Assembly (NCBI RefSeq): GCF_000165425.1
Contig: NW_001799100.1
Coordinates: 434,001 to 498,000 of the forward strand
Source: Paramecium tetraurelia
Lineage: Eukaryota > Ciliophora > Oligohymenophorea > Peniculida > Parameciidae
Reading direction: 5' to 3'
DNA length: 64,000 nt
In this document: positions 50,413-61,995 of the stretch, one piece after another
Layout: each line of letters opens with the position of its first letter
Numbering within the stretch: position 1 is the first letter of the stretch
The notes under the pieces: generated by a model
Databases searched by the model: none
Told to the model about the DNA's origin: nothing
Seen by the model: the letters and a program-made list of their open reading frames with translations, nothing else
Program-made: the position numbers and the translations under genes

Positions 50413-51144
50413 ATGAACTCATCTAAAACTTCAAGAACCACAAAAGCCATCAATTAACTACACATAGAACAAAAAATCTCCTTTAAAAATCACTTTAATA
50501 TATCTACGTTAAGAGAATCAGTTCCTACAATTTTAAAGGCAAATCCATTTTCGCCTTCAATACAATCATTTCCTGTATAAAAATAACCAAAATAGAATGG
50601 GTATAGAAAATTATCTATAGAAAAGAAAATCACTTTACTAAAAAAAGAAATAATGAATTCGTAATCGGGAAAATCTAAATAGTTATTTCAAACTCAAAAA
50701 CTATAAATCAAAGAGGGATTCTATGTAATTGATGTAAAAAGTGATATAAAATCTATCAGATCGAATGAGAATCGATCTGATAAGAAATTCAAACTATTCC
50801 AATCCCCTATTGCAATATAGGATAAATTATCTAAATATTCTAACTTATAAGAGAAATAAACATTTCTTTTCAAATTTAGAGAAAAACACCCTTTGGTCAT
50901 TGATGAAGTCTCTAACCATACACCAAAATACTAGGCTCAATCTAAATAACCGAGTGAACCTAATTCACCTTTTTTTATAAGAAAATTATAATCATAATAA
51001 ATAATATAAAGAAGTATCAGTTAAGGTGTCATTGAGAAACCAAAATAAAATAAATGGATAGCTTGGCCATAAAATTTAGAGGGTTGGAATACTCATATGA
51101 ACAATCCTGAAGAAGATATAATGTCATAACTTCATTATTTTTGA
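50413..51144 (+). CDS. Unknown Ser/Lys-rich protein, 243 aa
   Basis: One intron-free frame of 244 codons, ATG 50413 to TGA 51142-51144, starting 26 bp after the kinase stop. The protein is basic and disordered-looking, with many Ser, Lys, Gln and Asn, SP motifs (FSPSIQS, FQSPIA, PNSPFF), and a C-terminal acidic patch (NNPEEDIMSQ). No domain recognised. SP-rich sequence would suit a phosphorylated regulator; a link to the upstream kinase is only suggested by position. Confidence 0.7.
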
Positions 51145-51184
51145 ATAATCACTTTATTTATGAATATATATATATAAACAATAC

Positions 51185-52138
51185 TCATACTTCTTCTTCA
51201 TCAAACTTTTTAACCCAAACCCATGGATTACCTCTTAATACACAATTCAAATCAGTTAATACCTATCTTTTACTCCTTGATGTTGATTCTGATTCTTTAG
51301 ATTCCATCCAAGATTCTGTTCTTAAATATATCTTATTGAGTTTAGGTTAGACTTATTCTATGAATTTAGTATTAGATAAATATTGACCATTTGAATCTTT
51401 AATTGTCAATATTCCTTCAAACTCATACTCATAATCTCTGACTAAAATTCTATCAGTTTTAGATGGTTCTAACACATATTTCTTCCAATTAAATGAAGGA
51501 TTCTCATGTTTAAGATTATTTTCATTGATGACGAATTTATTCACTTTATTGATAAAATTTCTGGCTCTTCCAAATAATCCAGTCACATCTTACTTTTCTT
51601 TTTCTAAGGAATCTAAGATTGGTTTTGCCAATTTCTCTGATTTATCTTGAACATCTGATTTTTCTTCTAATTGTGGCTTCACTTCAAATGTAACTTTATT
51701 TTGCTCAGCCTTATGAATATACTCATGAATAAAATGATTTTAATGACGATAAGGTGATAATCCATAAATTTCTAACTCTCCAATTTACTTCCACGAAGTT
51801 TAATAGTTTTAATTTTGATTGAAAACAAACTAAAATTTTTTGTCATCCAATTCCTTTCGCAAGAGTAATAGATGTTCCAATAAACCCCATTCTACATTAT
51901 TGAAGAACTCAATATTATGTTTAATTTCCTTAGGTTATTTTAGATCCTTTTTATATTGTTTGATTATTTCTGTATTATCTTATGTTAAAATGGAAATTCC
52001 TGTTTATAACAAATTATCTAATACATCTCTTTTTTTGATTACTTATTCTGTTCCATAAGATGCCCAATAAGGATTATAGACTGGCTGAAGAAGAGCAGCT
52101 ATTGAGAATTTATATGTGGTTTTTTATTTCAATAACAT
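51185..52138 (-). CDS. Unknown protein, possibly mitochondrial, 317 aa
   Basis: An intron-free frame of 318 codons from the complement of 52136-52138 to TGA complementary to 51185-51187. The N-terminus (MLLKQKTTYKFSIAALLQP) is basic, lacks acidic residues and could be a mitochondrial targeting peptide. The body is mixed helix and strand (FNNVEWGLLEHLLLLRKEL, VTGLFGRARNFINKVN, ILVRDYEYEFEGILTIKD), with an acidic end (KKFDEEEV). I recognise no family. It ends 40 bp from the convergent Ser/Lys-rich gene. Confidence 0.72.
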
Positions 52139-52374
52139 ATTAAAATAATAATTCAATTAAAAATAAGCGTCAGAATTCTTATAAGAACTATATATCATAA
52201 AATTTTGAGATTTGTATATTGATTATATATAATCCTCTATCTTAATTAATGTAAAAGCTAGTTAAACATCCGATATATTAAAAATATATTTTTTGCACGT
52301 AAAGTTCTTTGTGTAACAACTCACTTAAGCAATATAATTCTTATTATTTTATTATATTTGATGATTATAATATC

Positions 52375-53721
52375 TCACTTCAAAAATCCAAGATTTGATT
52401 ACAATTTTCCATTGACAGCATCAATGAATTGTTCTGTATTCAAATAAGTTGATCTATCAGCCTTTGGACCATGAACAATCAAAGCCAAATCCTTGGTAAA
52501 TAATCCTGATTCAATAGTTTGGATGATAGATGATTCAATAGTTTCAGCGAATTTGATCAATTCTTAGTTGTTATCCAATCTTCCTCTGTGTCTGAGACCT
52601 AAGAGATATGAATAAGATGTACCTCTGGTCCAAGCATAGATACTGGCAACTGAATTAGTAGATGTTTCCTTGCCCTTTTGATGTTCTCTGTAATGTCTAG
52701 TGATAGTTCCGTGAGCGGCTTCAGATTCATAAACACCATCATTAGCAACCAATTCTGATGTCATCATACCCAAAGATCCATATCCTTAAGCAACGATATC
52801 TGATTGGACATCACCATCGTAGTTTTTCAAAGCCAAAACAAATCCTCCTGATGATTTCATCATTTAAGCAACCAAATCATCAATCAATCTGTGTTCATAC
52901 CATAATTTATTGGCATCGAAATCCTATTGTAAATATTAGATAATATACTTTCTTGTATTTAGTTTCGAATATCTCTTAGAAAATATCTTTGAAATATCCA
53001 TCATATTATTTCAAAATAGTATTCTTTGTTCCCAACATCAATGGATATTTTCTCATCAAAGCATATTAAAAGGATTGATGGGCAAAGTTAACAATAGATT
53101 CATAGGTATTGTACATTCCCAATCCAACACCACCTTTTCCTTTGAATTCAAAGATTGTTCGCTTAACTTATTCTCCTTATGTTGGTGTGTATATTAATTC
53201 TAGTTTTCCTGGTCCTGGCAATTTAACATCTTAGCATTTATATTAATCTCCATATGAATGTCTTCCAATTACAATTGGTTAAGTCCATCCTGGAACCAAT
53301 CTTGGGATATTTTTACAAATAATGGGTTCTCTGAACACTGTACCATCCAAAATAGCTCTGATTGATCCATTTGGTGATGGCCACATCTTTTTAAGTTTGA
53401 ATTCTTCAACTCTTGCTTCATCTGCTGTGATTGTTGCACATTTAACACCAACCTTGTGTTTTAAGATAGCATATCCTGAATCGAAAGTAACCTTGATTTT
53501 CTATTAAAATATCATACCTTATCATCAGTCTTGTCTCTATGTTCCATACTCAAATCGTAATATTCCAAATTCACATTCAAATATGGCAAAACCAATCTCT
53601 CTCTGATCATTTTCCAAATGATTCTTGCTTATTCATCTCCGTCCAATTCAACCACTGTATTCTTAACATTGATCTTTCTTCCAGTCCATTTGGCTGCTGC
53701 CTTAAACACAGGTCCTGACAT
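52375..53721 (-). CDS. IDH: NADP-dependent isocitrate dehydrogenase, 423 aa
   Basis: Converts isocitrate to 2-oxoglutarate with NADPH. Conserved eukaryotic NADP-IDH blocks are seen: [87 protein letters not shown], and [17 protein letters not shown] (substrate and NADP site). Three introns of 26, 25 and 24 nt leave exactly 424 codons, close to the usual 410-450. The start is complement of 53719-53721 ([16 protein letters not shown]); there is no long presequence, so a cytosolic or peroxisomal form is likelier, although the start is basic. Stop complement of 52375-52377. Confidence 0.96.
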
Positions 53722-53949
53722 TAAATAATAAAGATATTTTTCTTAATTTCATAAACACGTGGTTCGATATATACAGTGCATTTATACTTATTACCAATTA
53801 TATAATTAATTTTATAATAATAATCTAACACTAGATCTACAACTGCTCGTCTCTCATTCTATTTTGGAATAAATAAATTATATTTATATATCGCAGTGGA
53901 ATTATATTACAAAAACTATTTTATAATTATTATAATTTCTTATTTATTC

Positions 53950-55598
53950 ATGCAATAATTTGAGAAGGATTTCGAAGGTGATCTATCTTTCAGAAAAATA
54001 ATTAACATGCCCACCAAATTAACTAAAGAACAGATCTACTCCTGCAATCCAATGTATTATGTTATTCTTAATCGTATAGGACAATCGAGTAAAATTATTT
54101 GATTGACACAGAAATTAAATTAAACAATGTTATCACCACTATAAACACCTTAAATATTAATCCTGATTCTCCTAAAACCAAAAAGTCGCTTGAAATTTGC
54201 AATCTCTAATACGACCAACTATTACAAAAGTAATTACTTATTCTTATTTTCCTACAGAGAACTTGTTGATTTTAGAATCCAAGGAGAATTAATTTAATTT
54301 ACAGAGAAAAGATATTTGATTCATTAGCTGCAAATTGCATAATTAAGAAAATAAGTTATTTTGCAAAGAAATAAATTAAAAAATGAGTAAAGATTACATA
54401 AAAGAAAACGACCCCATAATCTAGATTAAAGTGTTAGCAGGTACTAAACTATCCAAATTAGGTAGTATTCAATACAGCGAACATTTAAAAAGTCCGACTG
54501 AAATGATTGAAAGCTGGATTGAAACACATTTTAATAAAAGTCAAAAATATTAAGCAAAATTATCAAAAATAAGATAATAGTAAGAAGAACAGGAAAAGAA
54601 GGAGGTTGAATAATAAGTTGAATTTGTGTAATCTTTGAATTAAAGAACTGAAAAAAAGAGATAAAAAAGATTATTGACAATTTAATAAAGGAAGGAGAGA
54701 GCAAAAGAATTGAATTCAAGAAGTATTGAAATTCAAAGAAAAGTCAAAGAGACTTAATTTGAAACTCTTAAGCAATCTTAAGTCAGATAATAAATAGATA
54801 GATAGGCATCGATAAACTTGTAATTATATTTAATGTATTTAGAGATAAGAAGATTGATTAATTGAAACAACAGTTCTCAGAACAACTCCAATAATAATCC
54901 TAAATTTATCAAGAGAAACAATAAAAAGCAGTTTAAATTAAATAAGAATGTGACCTAAATAAATAGATAGTTGCAAAATTATAATTATTAAAAACTGAAA
55001 GAAATAGTGAACCTCATAGCAATAATAATAATAAATAATCGAAGGTTGATTTATGGTCTGTTAGATTACCTTAATTATTACATAAGAAGGAAGAAGTATA
55101 ATAATAAGAATACAACAATAATTTGGTTTATGTAGTTAATAAATTTCGAAGAGTCAGTATGTATAAATCTATAAAATCTGCTCATTCATAAGAAGATTTA
55201 ACTTAAAAATAATAAATGTAAAGAGAAAGATATTCATCCAAATAAGAATATTTTCAACATCGAGGAGAATAAGTATAAGTTAAATTAAAGAAGAAGGATG
55301 AACATTTGTAAAGTTTGTAATTAAAAAAATAGAATGATTTAGAGAACAAATTTTCAAAAATTAAAAATTAAATTGAAGAAAATGAAACAAGACATGAACA
55401 TATCTAAAAACAATATTAAGAAAAATTAATCTAATAATTGAATAAAGAGATTAGTAAACATAAATATAACTTAAGTTTAATAAAATAAAGAGATAAAGCA
55501 GTTGAAGATTTAAAGTACATCTAATTTTTTATTTTAGATTTTTAAGGCAATTTGATAAGAGCAAATCCTCATCATCGTTAACAAAAATACAAAAATGA
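53950..55598 (+). CDS. Coiled-coil protein, 508 aa
   Basis: ATG 53950 to TGA 55596-55598. Five introns (23, 28, 25, 23 and 23 nt) removed leave exactly 509 codons. The N-terminal 100 residues look folded (LSFRKIINMPTKLTKEQIY, YYVILNRIGQS). The rest is a long, highly charged coiled coil (KLSKIRQQQEEQEKKEVEQ, RKERAKELNSRSIEIQRKV) with a Ser/Lys tail. No named family recognised; a cytoskeletal or ciliary role is plausible from composition only. Confidence 0.75.
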
Positions 55599-56361
55599 TT
55601 ATTTATTTAAAATAATGTATGTTAACTCATACAAGAAATATCAAATTCAATTTATTCTTTCCTATTATTATAAAGATACATTTTGGTGTTTGTCAAAAAA
55701 TCTAATAATCTTAATTATAATATAAATTTCTAAAAATATTCAACACTTCCTTAATTTTACTTTTATTAAATCCTTTTTGTTACCTATATCATATTAGCAT
55801 CCTTTGTGCTTCCCTAAAAACATCTTTTCTTTTGTAATTTAAACTTATGTATCTATTCTTACCTTATTTATTTATTTTTTATCAAAATTTATTTGTAAAT
55901 CATTAGGCAAGCATTGATTCATCATTATTCTAAATTTTGTGAACTATTTAGTAAACAAATTAATTAGTAATTGGATGAGGAATAACATAACTCAAGTTCA
56001 ACAGAATTTTATTAAGTTAATTTTTATTTTTTAATGATAAAAATAGTCCGTTTGCGAATATTTTCTACGAATGCAATTATTGAAGAAATATGAAATTTAT
56101 CATTTTTATTAAAAAGTTAGTTGATTGTAGTAAATCATAAAATTTGAATAATAAATTAAATTTTATTTTCTTAGGTTACTTAGTTAATAAGAAGCGAAAA
56201 AGTAATCAGAATTTGAAAAATTATTATATATAAGGTTAATATTACATCTCATTTTTTGGATAATTTTGTTTATTAGCGTGGTTAATCTATAAATTTTATT
56301 TTATAAATATATTTGAAAGATGGAATAATTTAGATTATGGTGATTCAAAATAGGGTTTGTT
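55599..56361. other. Intergenic, no gene seen
   Basis: About 760 bp of AT-rich sequence between two plus-strand genes. The frame of the upstream gene stays open for a time if its last intron is not removed, but the spliced reading ends cleanly at 55598. No RNA or repeat feature is recognised. Confidence 0.45.
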
Positions 56362-56713
56362 ATGGATTTGTATGAAAATTGGGAATAGTAAAAATTTGAT
56401 AATAAAAATAAATTAAATATGATTAATGATCTCCAAATAATAGCAGATACTTAAAATTTATATGATTTATATCCAACAAATAACTCCTGCCCTATAGGGG
56501 AACTTATAGAGGAATATTCTTAAAACAAAAGACACTATGTAAGTTCATTATGTTTCTAATTAAAAAAGTACTATAAATAGAAATCATTAACTTTAGAAAA
56601 ATCAAACGACCACAGAATCGGCCAAGTGTATTGAAGATAGAAGATAGTGGAAGAAATGTTAAAATATATTAGAATACTCCAAGCTAAAATAATTTAGAGA
56701 GAATGGAAAATGA
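56362..56713 (+). CDS. Small unknown protein, 106 aa
   Basis: ATG 56362, one 31-nt intron (GTAAGTTC...AAAAAG, near 56538) and TGA 56711-56713 give exactly 107 codons. The product is charged with a few Cys (MDLYENWEQQKFDNKNKL, PTNNSCPIGELIEEYSQ, AKCIEDRRQWKKC) and looks soluble. No family recognised. The splice gives a coherent second exon, which is the main support. A longer 5' end is possible. Confidence 0.5.
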
Positions 56714-56975
56714 AACACAATGACTTGCATTCCCAATAAAAAGATTTGGAACTTAGTTATTATATATATTATTATATATATATGAAATTAAAATCAATAA
56801 TATCTTATAATTATTTGAAGATTTGTTATTCCGATAAGAACTTCTATATTCTTTTTTCAGATAATATTATTATTAAATATTTGATTCTAGCCAAACATAA
56901 GTTTATTCACATATCTATTTTAATAAAATAGAAATTTGATTTGTATTTAACAATTATTTATTTTTATTCATTTTA

Positions 56976-58159
56976 ATGGATTTCAGCTATCTTAAACCTC
57001 CGAAATAAGCAATGCAAATAAAACACGCTGGTATTTTGCAATTATCTAAATAGATGAATACATTAAGTATTAAGTGGATGGCAAATTAAAACGAAATGTG
57101 TTTTATAATGTTGAATTTGAAGAGTTTGAAGAAGAAATGATTAAAAAATTAGAGGACCTAATCAGGAAAAGAAAGGTTTAGTTACCAGAATAATGGGATA
57201 AATAAACTGCATTAAAATTCTGTTATTCTGGTAATTTTGACATTGAGATGACTTTTTAAACACTCATAAATTATTTGAAATGGAAGGAGAATCCCGAATA
57301 TCAAATATTGACTTCGGCAGGAGAAGATATTTTAGTAATTGTATTTATTGCATTTAAGAAAAAAGGAGTTATCTTTAGTTTGGGAAGAGACAAGCAATAC
57401 AGACCATTAATTTTTATTTAGGTTTCAAAAATAAGCACAAATATTGTAATAAATTCATTCATTCATTCTATAGGAATAATTACCACCAATACTCAATGCT
57501 ATGTGTGTACTCTTAAATTACATATAAAAATTTATGTTAGTACCCTATTATGTAGAAAAATGGAGAATTATTGTGGATTTAAATGATATCAGTTTATTCA
57601 GACTACCTCATCAAGTAATTTGAAATCTATCTCATTTCAAGATAATTAAATAAATTATTGATGTAACCTAATCTAACTACACTGCTTCCTTGGAATAATT
57701 GCATCTACTGAATCCACCTTTCTTTTTAGTAGCAGCTTGGAAGTTAGTAGAAAGTATCAAAATAATCATATATCCAAAGAGTTGATGCATCCAGAAACTG
57801 CAAAAAAGATATAATTCTGCAAAGACCCAAGTTATCTTTAAGAATATATTAATGAAGACTAATTAATGTTAAGATACAAAGGAACTTTGCCAAACATAGC
57901 TTGCTTATGGTAATATCTTAATTTGATTATTTGAAGGCCAATAATAAATACTTATAGGGGAATGGGAGAAAGCAATCATAGGAATATGATGGAGAGTGGT
58001 GTTAAACAAATGGGAGAAAGTGTTTAGAAGAACCATATGGTAGAAAGTGCCTATTTGAGCATGTTTGAATCTTAATACTATACGATATTAACTTAGAAAG
58101 AAATTGAATTAAGCAAGCCATAAGTAAAAGGATAGTGTTGTGCCTGCAACATTATGTGA
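56976..58159 (+). CDS. CRAL-TRIO (Sec14-like) lipid-binding protein, 342 aa
   Basis: Sec14-type proteins carry or sense phosphoinositides and other lipids. Six introns (23, 24, 28, 27, 26 and 27 nt) removed leave exactly 343 codons, ATG 56976 to TGA 58157-58159. An N-terminal helical part (CRAL-TRIO-N: ALKFCYSGNFDIEMTFQ, LINYLKWKENPEYQ) precedes GVIFSLGRDKQYRPLIFI, the typical GxD-x-x-x-RP entry strand. Then come WRIIVDLNDISLFRLPHQ, LHLLNPPFFLVAAWKLV (hydrophobic lid and pocket) and LPNIACLW. The C-terminal 60 residues add a Gly/Met/Ser-rich tail ending CCACNIM, whose cysteines could be lipidated. Confidence 0.87.
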
Positions 58160-58189
58160 TAGTTAATTGATTTTATCTTATAAATTAAA

Positions 58190-58585
58190 ATCAGTAAATT
58201 GATAAATCTTAAGAGCTTTTACAAAAAGCATGCCAAAGTAATGTAATATGTTTGACTATCTCTTCATCTTATTGTAATATTGAAGGAAATCAATAACATT
58301 TAAAAAATCCCAAACAGTTCTATTTAAAATCGTAAATCTCCTCTAACATCAAAATTGATTTAATAATAGTGAACTCTTGCCCAAAGTTCTCATAACATTA
58401 GTTTTAACAATTTGAAACAAAAAACCTTATGTTTTGAATTAATTAAGGAATTCTTTTGCAAACATGTTATATAACCTAATTGTAAAATACTATAATAAAA
58501 AAGGAAAATAAGTTTTGAGTTAGAAAGATCAGATTTGTAGATGTAAAGAAATTAATGGATTTTATCACACAAATTAACCTAATGA
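58190..58585 (+). CDS. Possible small gene, structure unresolved
   Basis: Between the CRAL-TRIO and NAD synthetase genes the plus strand reads coherently in two frames: ISSSYCNIEGNQQHLKNPK, then LCFELIKEFFCKHVIQPNC and ISFELERSDLQMQRNQW up to TGA 58583-58585. A one-base frame change between them needs an intron near 58385-58425 that I could not place, and no start codon is convincing. It may be a real short gene, a worn gene copy, or chance. Confidence 0.3.
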
Positions 58586-58790
58586 GTAAGAACTTGAGAA
58601 CAGATATCAAGTAAAATTATTAACATTTATACAGAGTTTAATGCAAAAATTATAATGAAATATTTAAAATATCTTTGTAAAATATCAGAGTTTTATAATA
58701 TAATGTACTTAATCAAAAACAAAAGATACACTTGTATTTTTACATATTTAAATTTGATATAATCTGATTTAATTAATAATATTTAATAAT

Positions 58791-60874
58791 ATGTCAATCA
58801 CAAGGATTGGTGTTTGTACAATGAACTAATTTGCGATGGATTTTAATTACAACCTCCAAAATATAATTGAAAGCATCGAGATATGTAAGAGAAAACAATG
58901 CCTATACCGAGTGGGTCCTGAATTAGAAGTTTGTGGTTATATGTGTGAGGATCATTTCTTGGAGTCAGATACTGTTACTCATTGCTGGTAAGAATTTTGA
59001 ATTATATACAAAGGGAAGCTTTATCAGAGATATTGCTTCACACAGATAATATTGTGTGTGATATTGGAATGCCTGTAATTCATAAAAGTGTGTTCTATAA
59101 TTGTAGAGTGATCCTTTTAAATAAGAAAATTCACTTAATAAGACCAAAGATATACTTGGCGGATGATGGCAATTACAGGGAGTCAAGGTATTTTACACCT
59201 TGGAGTAAAGAAATTGAGGAATTAGAACTACCGACTTTCATTTAAAAGATAACAGGATAAAAATGTGTACCCATTGGAGTCGCAATATTATAAACTCTAG
59301 ATACAGAAATAGGAATAGAAGTTTGTGAAGAGATGTGGACTCCAATTCCAACAAGTGCAAGTTAAGCACTTGATGGAGCTGAAATTATTTTAAATTCTAG
59401 TGGTTCTCATTTTTAGATTGGAAAGATAAAGGAGAGAACAGAATTATTCAAAGATATCACAAAAAGGAATGGTGCTTGTTATGCATTTTGTAATTTAAGA
59501 GGTTGTGATGGCAATAGACTATATTTTGATGGTTGTTCTTGCATAGTATTGAATGGAAAAGTGTTTGCAAAAAGTGATGCTTTTTCACTTAAAGATGTCG
59601 AAGTTACTACATGTGATATTGATTTATAAGAGATAAGAAACATTAGAATAAACATTAAAAGTAGATCTTTGATGGCTTCAAAATAAAAGCATTTCCCTAG
59701 AATCAAATTACACATTAATCTGACCTAATAATAAAACTACGTATATTATAGAGACATCCCCATTCAATATGAGTCTGAAGTAGAAGATTCTATGGCATGC
59801 TACTTATGGGATTATTTAAGAAGATCAGGAGCCTCAGGATTCATGCTTCCATTATCAGGAGGAGTTGATAGTGCTGCAACAGCTATTAGTGTATTTTACA
59901 TGGCCAACAAAATATTTAAAACTATATCAACCATTGACGATGACTATGGTAGTCATCATAAAGTGCTTAATCAACTTCGATAAATAGTCTAGGATGACTA
60001 ATTCAGTCCTAAATCTCCATAAGAAATTGTCAATAAAATCTTTTTTACTGTTTATTTGGGAACTCAAAATTCGTCTCCTGATTCCAAATATAGATCATAA
60101 CTTTTAGCAGAGTAAATAGGAAGTTAGCATTATGAAGTTAATATAGATGAAATTTGCAATGCCTGTCTAAGTGCTATCAAACCTATAGTAAAAGAGGATC
60201 CTTAATTTATTGCGAATGGGGGCACATTATCAGAAGATTTGGCATTGTAAAATATTTAGGCAAGATCAAGAATGATTATCACTTATTTATTGGCTTAACT
60301 TACTCCTTGGAATAATGGAAAGTAAGGATTCTTGATAGTTTTGGGTTCAAGCAATCTTGATGAATCCTTAAGAGGTTTCTTAACCAAATATGACTGTTCC
60401 AGTGCAGATATTAATCCTATTGGAAGTTTGAGCAAAAATGACTTAAAAGAACTTTTAGACTTTTGTTACAAGACTTTTCAATTTTCTGCCCTAAAGTTGA
60501 TTTTGGAAGCAAAGCCATCTCCAGAGTTAAGACCATTAACAGCTGAAGGACATGTTTCTGAAAAAGATATGGAATTAACTTTTGATGAATTAGAAACTTT
60601 TGCTAAGTTACGTAAAGTCCAAAAACTTGGCCCAGTCAGTTTATATAAAAAATTAAGGTATCTTTGGAGTGACATTTCACCAAAACAAGTAGCAGAAAAA
60701 GTTAAAAAGTTTTTCAAATTTTATGCCATTAATAGACATAAGGTTGTTAGTATAACTGCATCATTTCATGCATAATCATATTCTTGTGATGATAACCGCT
60801 TTGATTTTCGTTAATTCTTATACAATTGGAGATGGCCATGGCAATTTTAAAAAATTGATGAAAATTCTGAGTGA
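58791..60874 (+). CDS. NADSYN1: Glutamine-dependent NAD+ synthetase, 685 aa
   Basis: Makes NAD from nicotinic-acid adenine dinucleotide, using ammonia released from glutamine. The N-terminal nitrilase-like glutaminase domain has its Glu ([11 protein letters not shown]), Lys ([16 protein letters not shown]) and Cys ([12 protein letters not shown]). The C-terminal synthetase domain starts with [13 protein letters not shown] and the ATP loop [13 protein letters not shown], followed by [33 protein letters not shown] and [18 protein letters not shown]. One 26-nt intron (58989-59014) removed leaves exactly 686 codons, ATG 58791 to TGA 60872-60874; the family is about 700. The pieces at 58982, 59792 and 60332 are parts of this one gene. 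Confidence 0.97.
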
Positions 60875-60932
60875 ATTATAAATAATTATCATAATTTCCT
60901 TAATATTATTCATATAAACCATTTAAAACAAT

Positions 60933-61961
60933 TCATAATTCAAGGCGGGATCCTAAGATCTCCTTTATAGTATTTTAACCTTCTTATTATGTTACTTTAG
61001 ATTTGATGGGTAAAATTGGATCTAAGAATTACAAAACCGATAATTATGATTCTAAAGTTTAATCAGTGATTAAGCATCCAATGTATTCAATTTAGTAATC
61101 CTCTCTAAAACAATCCTGTAGAGATTCCGTTAATTTACAATTATGGTATTTTATATGCTCCTTCTTGTCAAGTTGACCCAAACATTATTTTAAATGAAAT
61201 TATTTAGCATCATTATCATTAGAGAGTTGTACTATATTGCATTTGTCCCAAAATCTAATTAATTTATTATCTTCCAATTCTGCCCTTATAAATTAAAATA
61301 CAATTTCTTTAAATTTCTATTTGCATTATAATTCGATCAAAGCTTTAATACTTTTATACAAGTTCATTATTTATTACAATTCATCAGCATTATTAACTGC
61401 TATTTATATTAAATTTTTTGTTTTCACAATATTTTCATCCTTATAAATTTTTAGATTGCTGTGTATTACTTTCTCAAAGTCTTAGTTTATAGATAATAAA
61501 CTTATCATACTAGAATTCAGAAATCCAAAAATGCTAATTAAAATTTCATTTCCATCCTCCTTTTTCTTATCAAGTAATTTCAATATCTCTTATTAAAATT
61601 GCTATATTATTTCTTTTCTTTTTGATTTTTTATTTCCATTCACAATGATTAAACATGGTTTTTCAATAGGTTTTAATGTTTCCCTTGCTCTTAAATCTAT
61701 AGTTAATTTTTGATTGAAATATCTTAAAAACATCCCCTTATTATTGGAACTCCAAAACAAATCTGAGTTACCTCTTTTTAAAATCATGCTCTATTAAACT
61801 AACCCTAATCTTTTTGTCTAATTCATCTCCAAATTAACTGAATCATATGCTTCCGATTTGGTCATGCCATAGAATTGTAAATGCACTATTTTATTATTTT
61901 ATTCATCTTTTAATTTTTTTTCTTTTTCTTTAAGTTCCTTTCTTAACTACTATAAATCCAT
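60933..61961 (-). CDS. Divergent kinesin-like protein without a P-loop (pseudo-motor), 342 aa
   Basis: An intron-free frame of 343 codons from the complement of 61959-61961 to TGA complementary to 60933-60935. A short coiled neck (QQLRKELKEKEKKLKDEQ) leads to a domain about as long as a kinesin motor. Near the end, KYHNCKLTESLQDCFRED matches the kinesin block PYRNSKLTxLLQDSLGG, followed by IEYIGCLITDQTLESQLSV as in ISP...TLSTLRFA. Upstream, CLIIVNGNKKSKRKEI sits where the P-loop YGQTGSGKT should be, and NIVQLSNDND where DLAGSER should be. So the fold may be kept but ATP binding is probably lost, as in Vik1-type partners. Homology is by eye. Confidence 0.55.
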
Positions 61962-61995
61962 AAAAATTATAAAATAAATAAATTAAATAGTTTAA

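Noticed and set aside
56746-56931. 61-codon ORF rich in Tyr and Ile
   Set aside because: Low-complexity TA-repeat sequence with no splice structure or likely start context.
61962-61995. Fusion of the coiled-coil gene (61996-64000) with the kinesin-like gene into one stalk-plus-motor protein
   Set aside because: Attractive biologically, but the upstream frame ends in TGA and no GT..AG segment of usual size joins the two frames, so I keep two genes.
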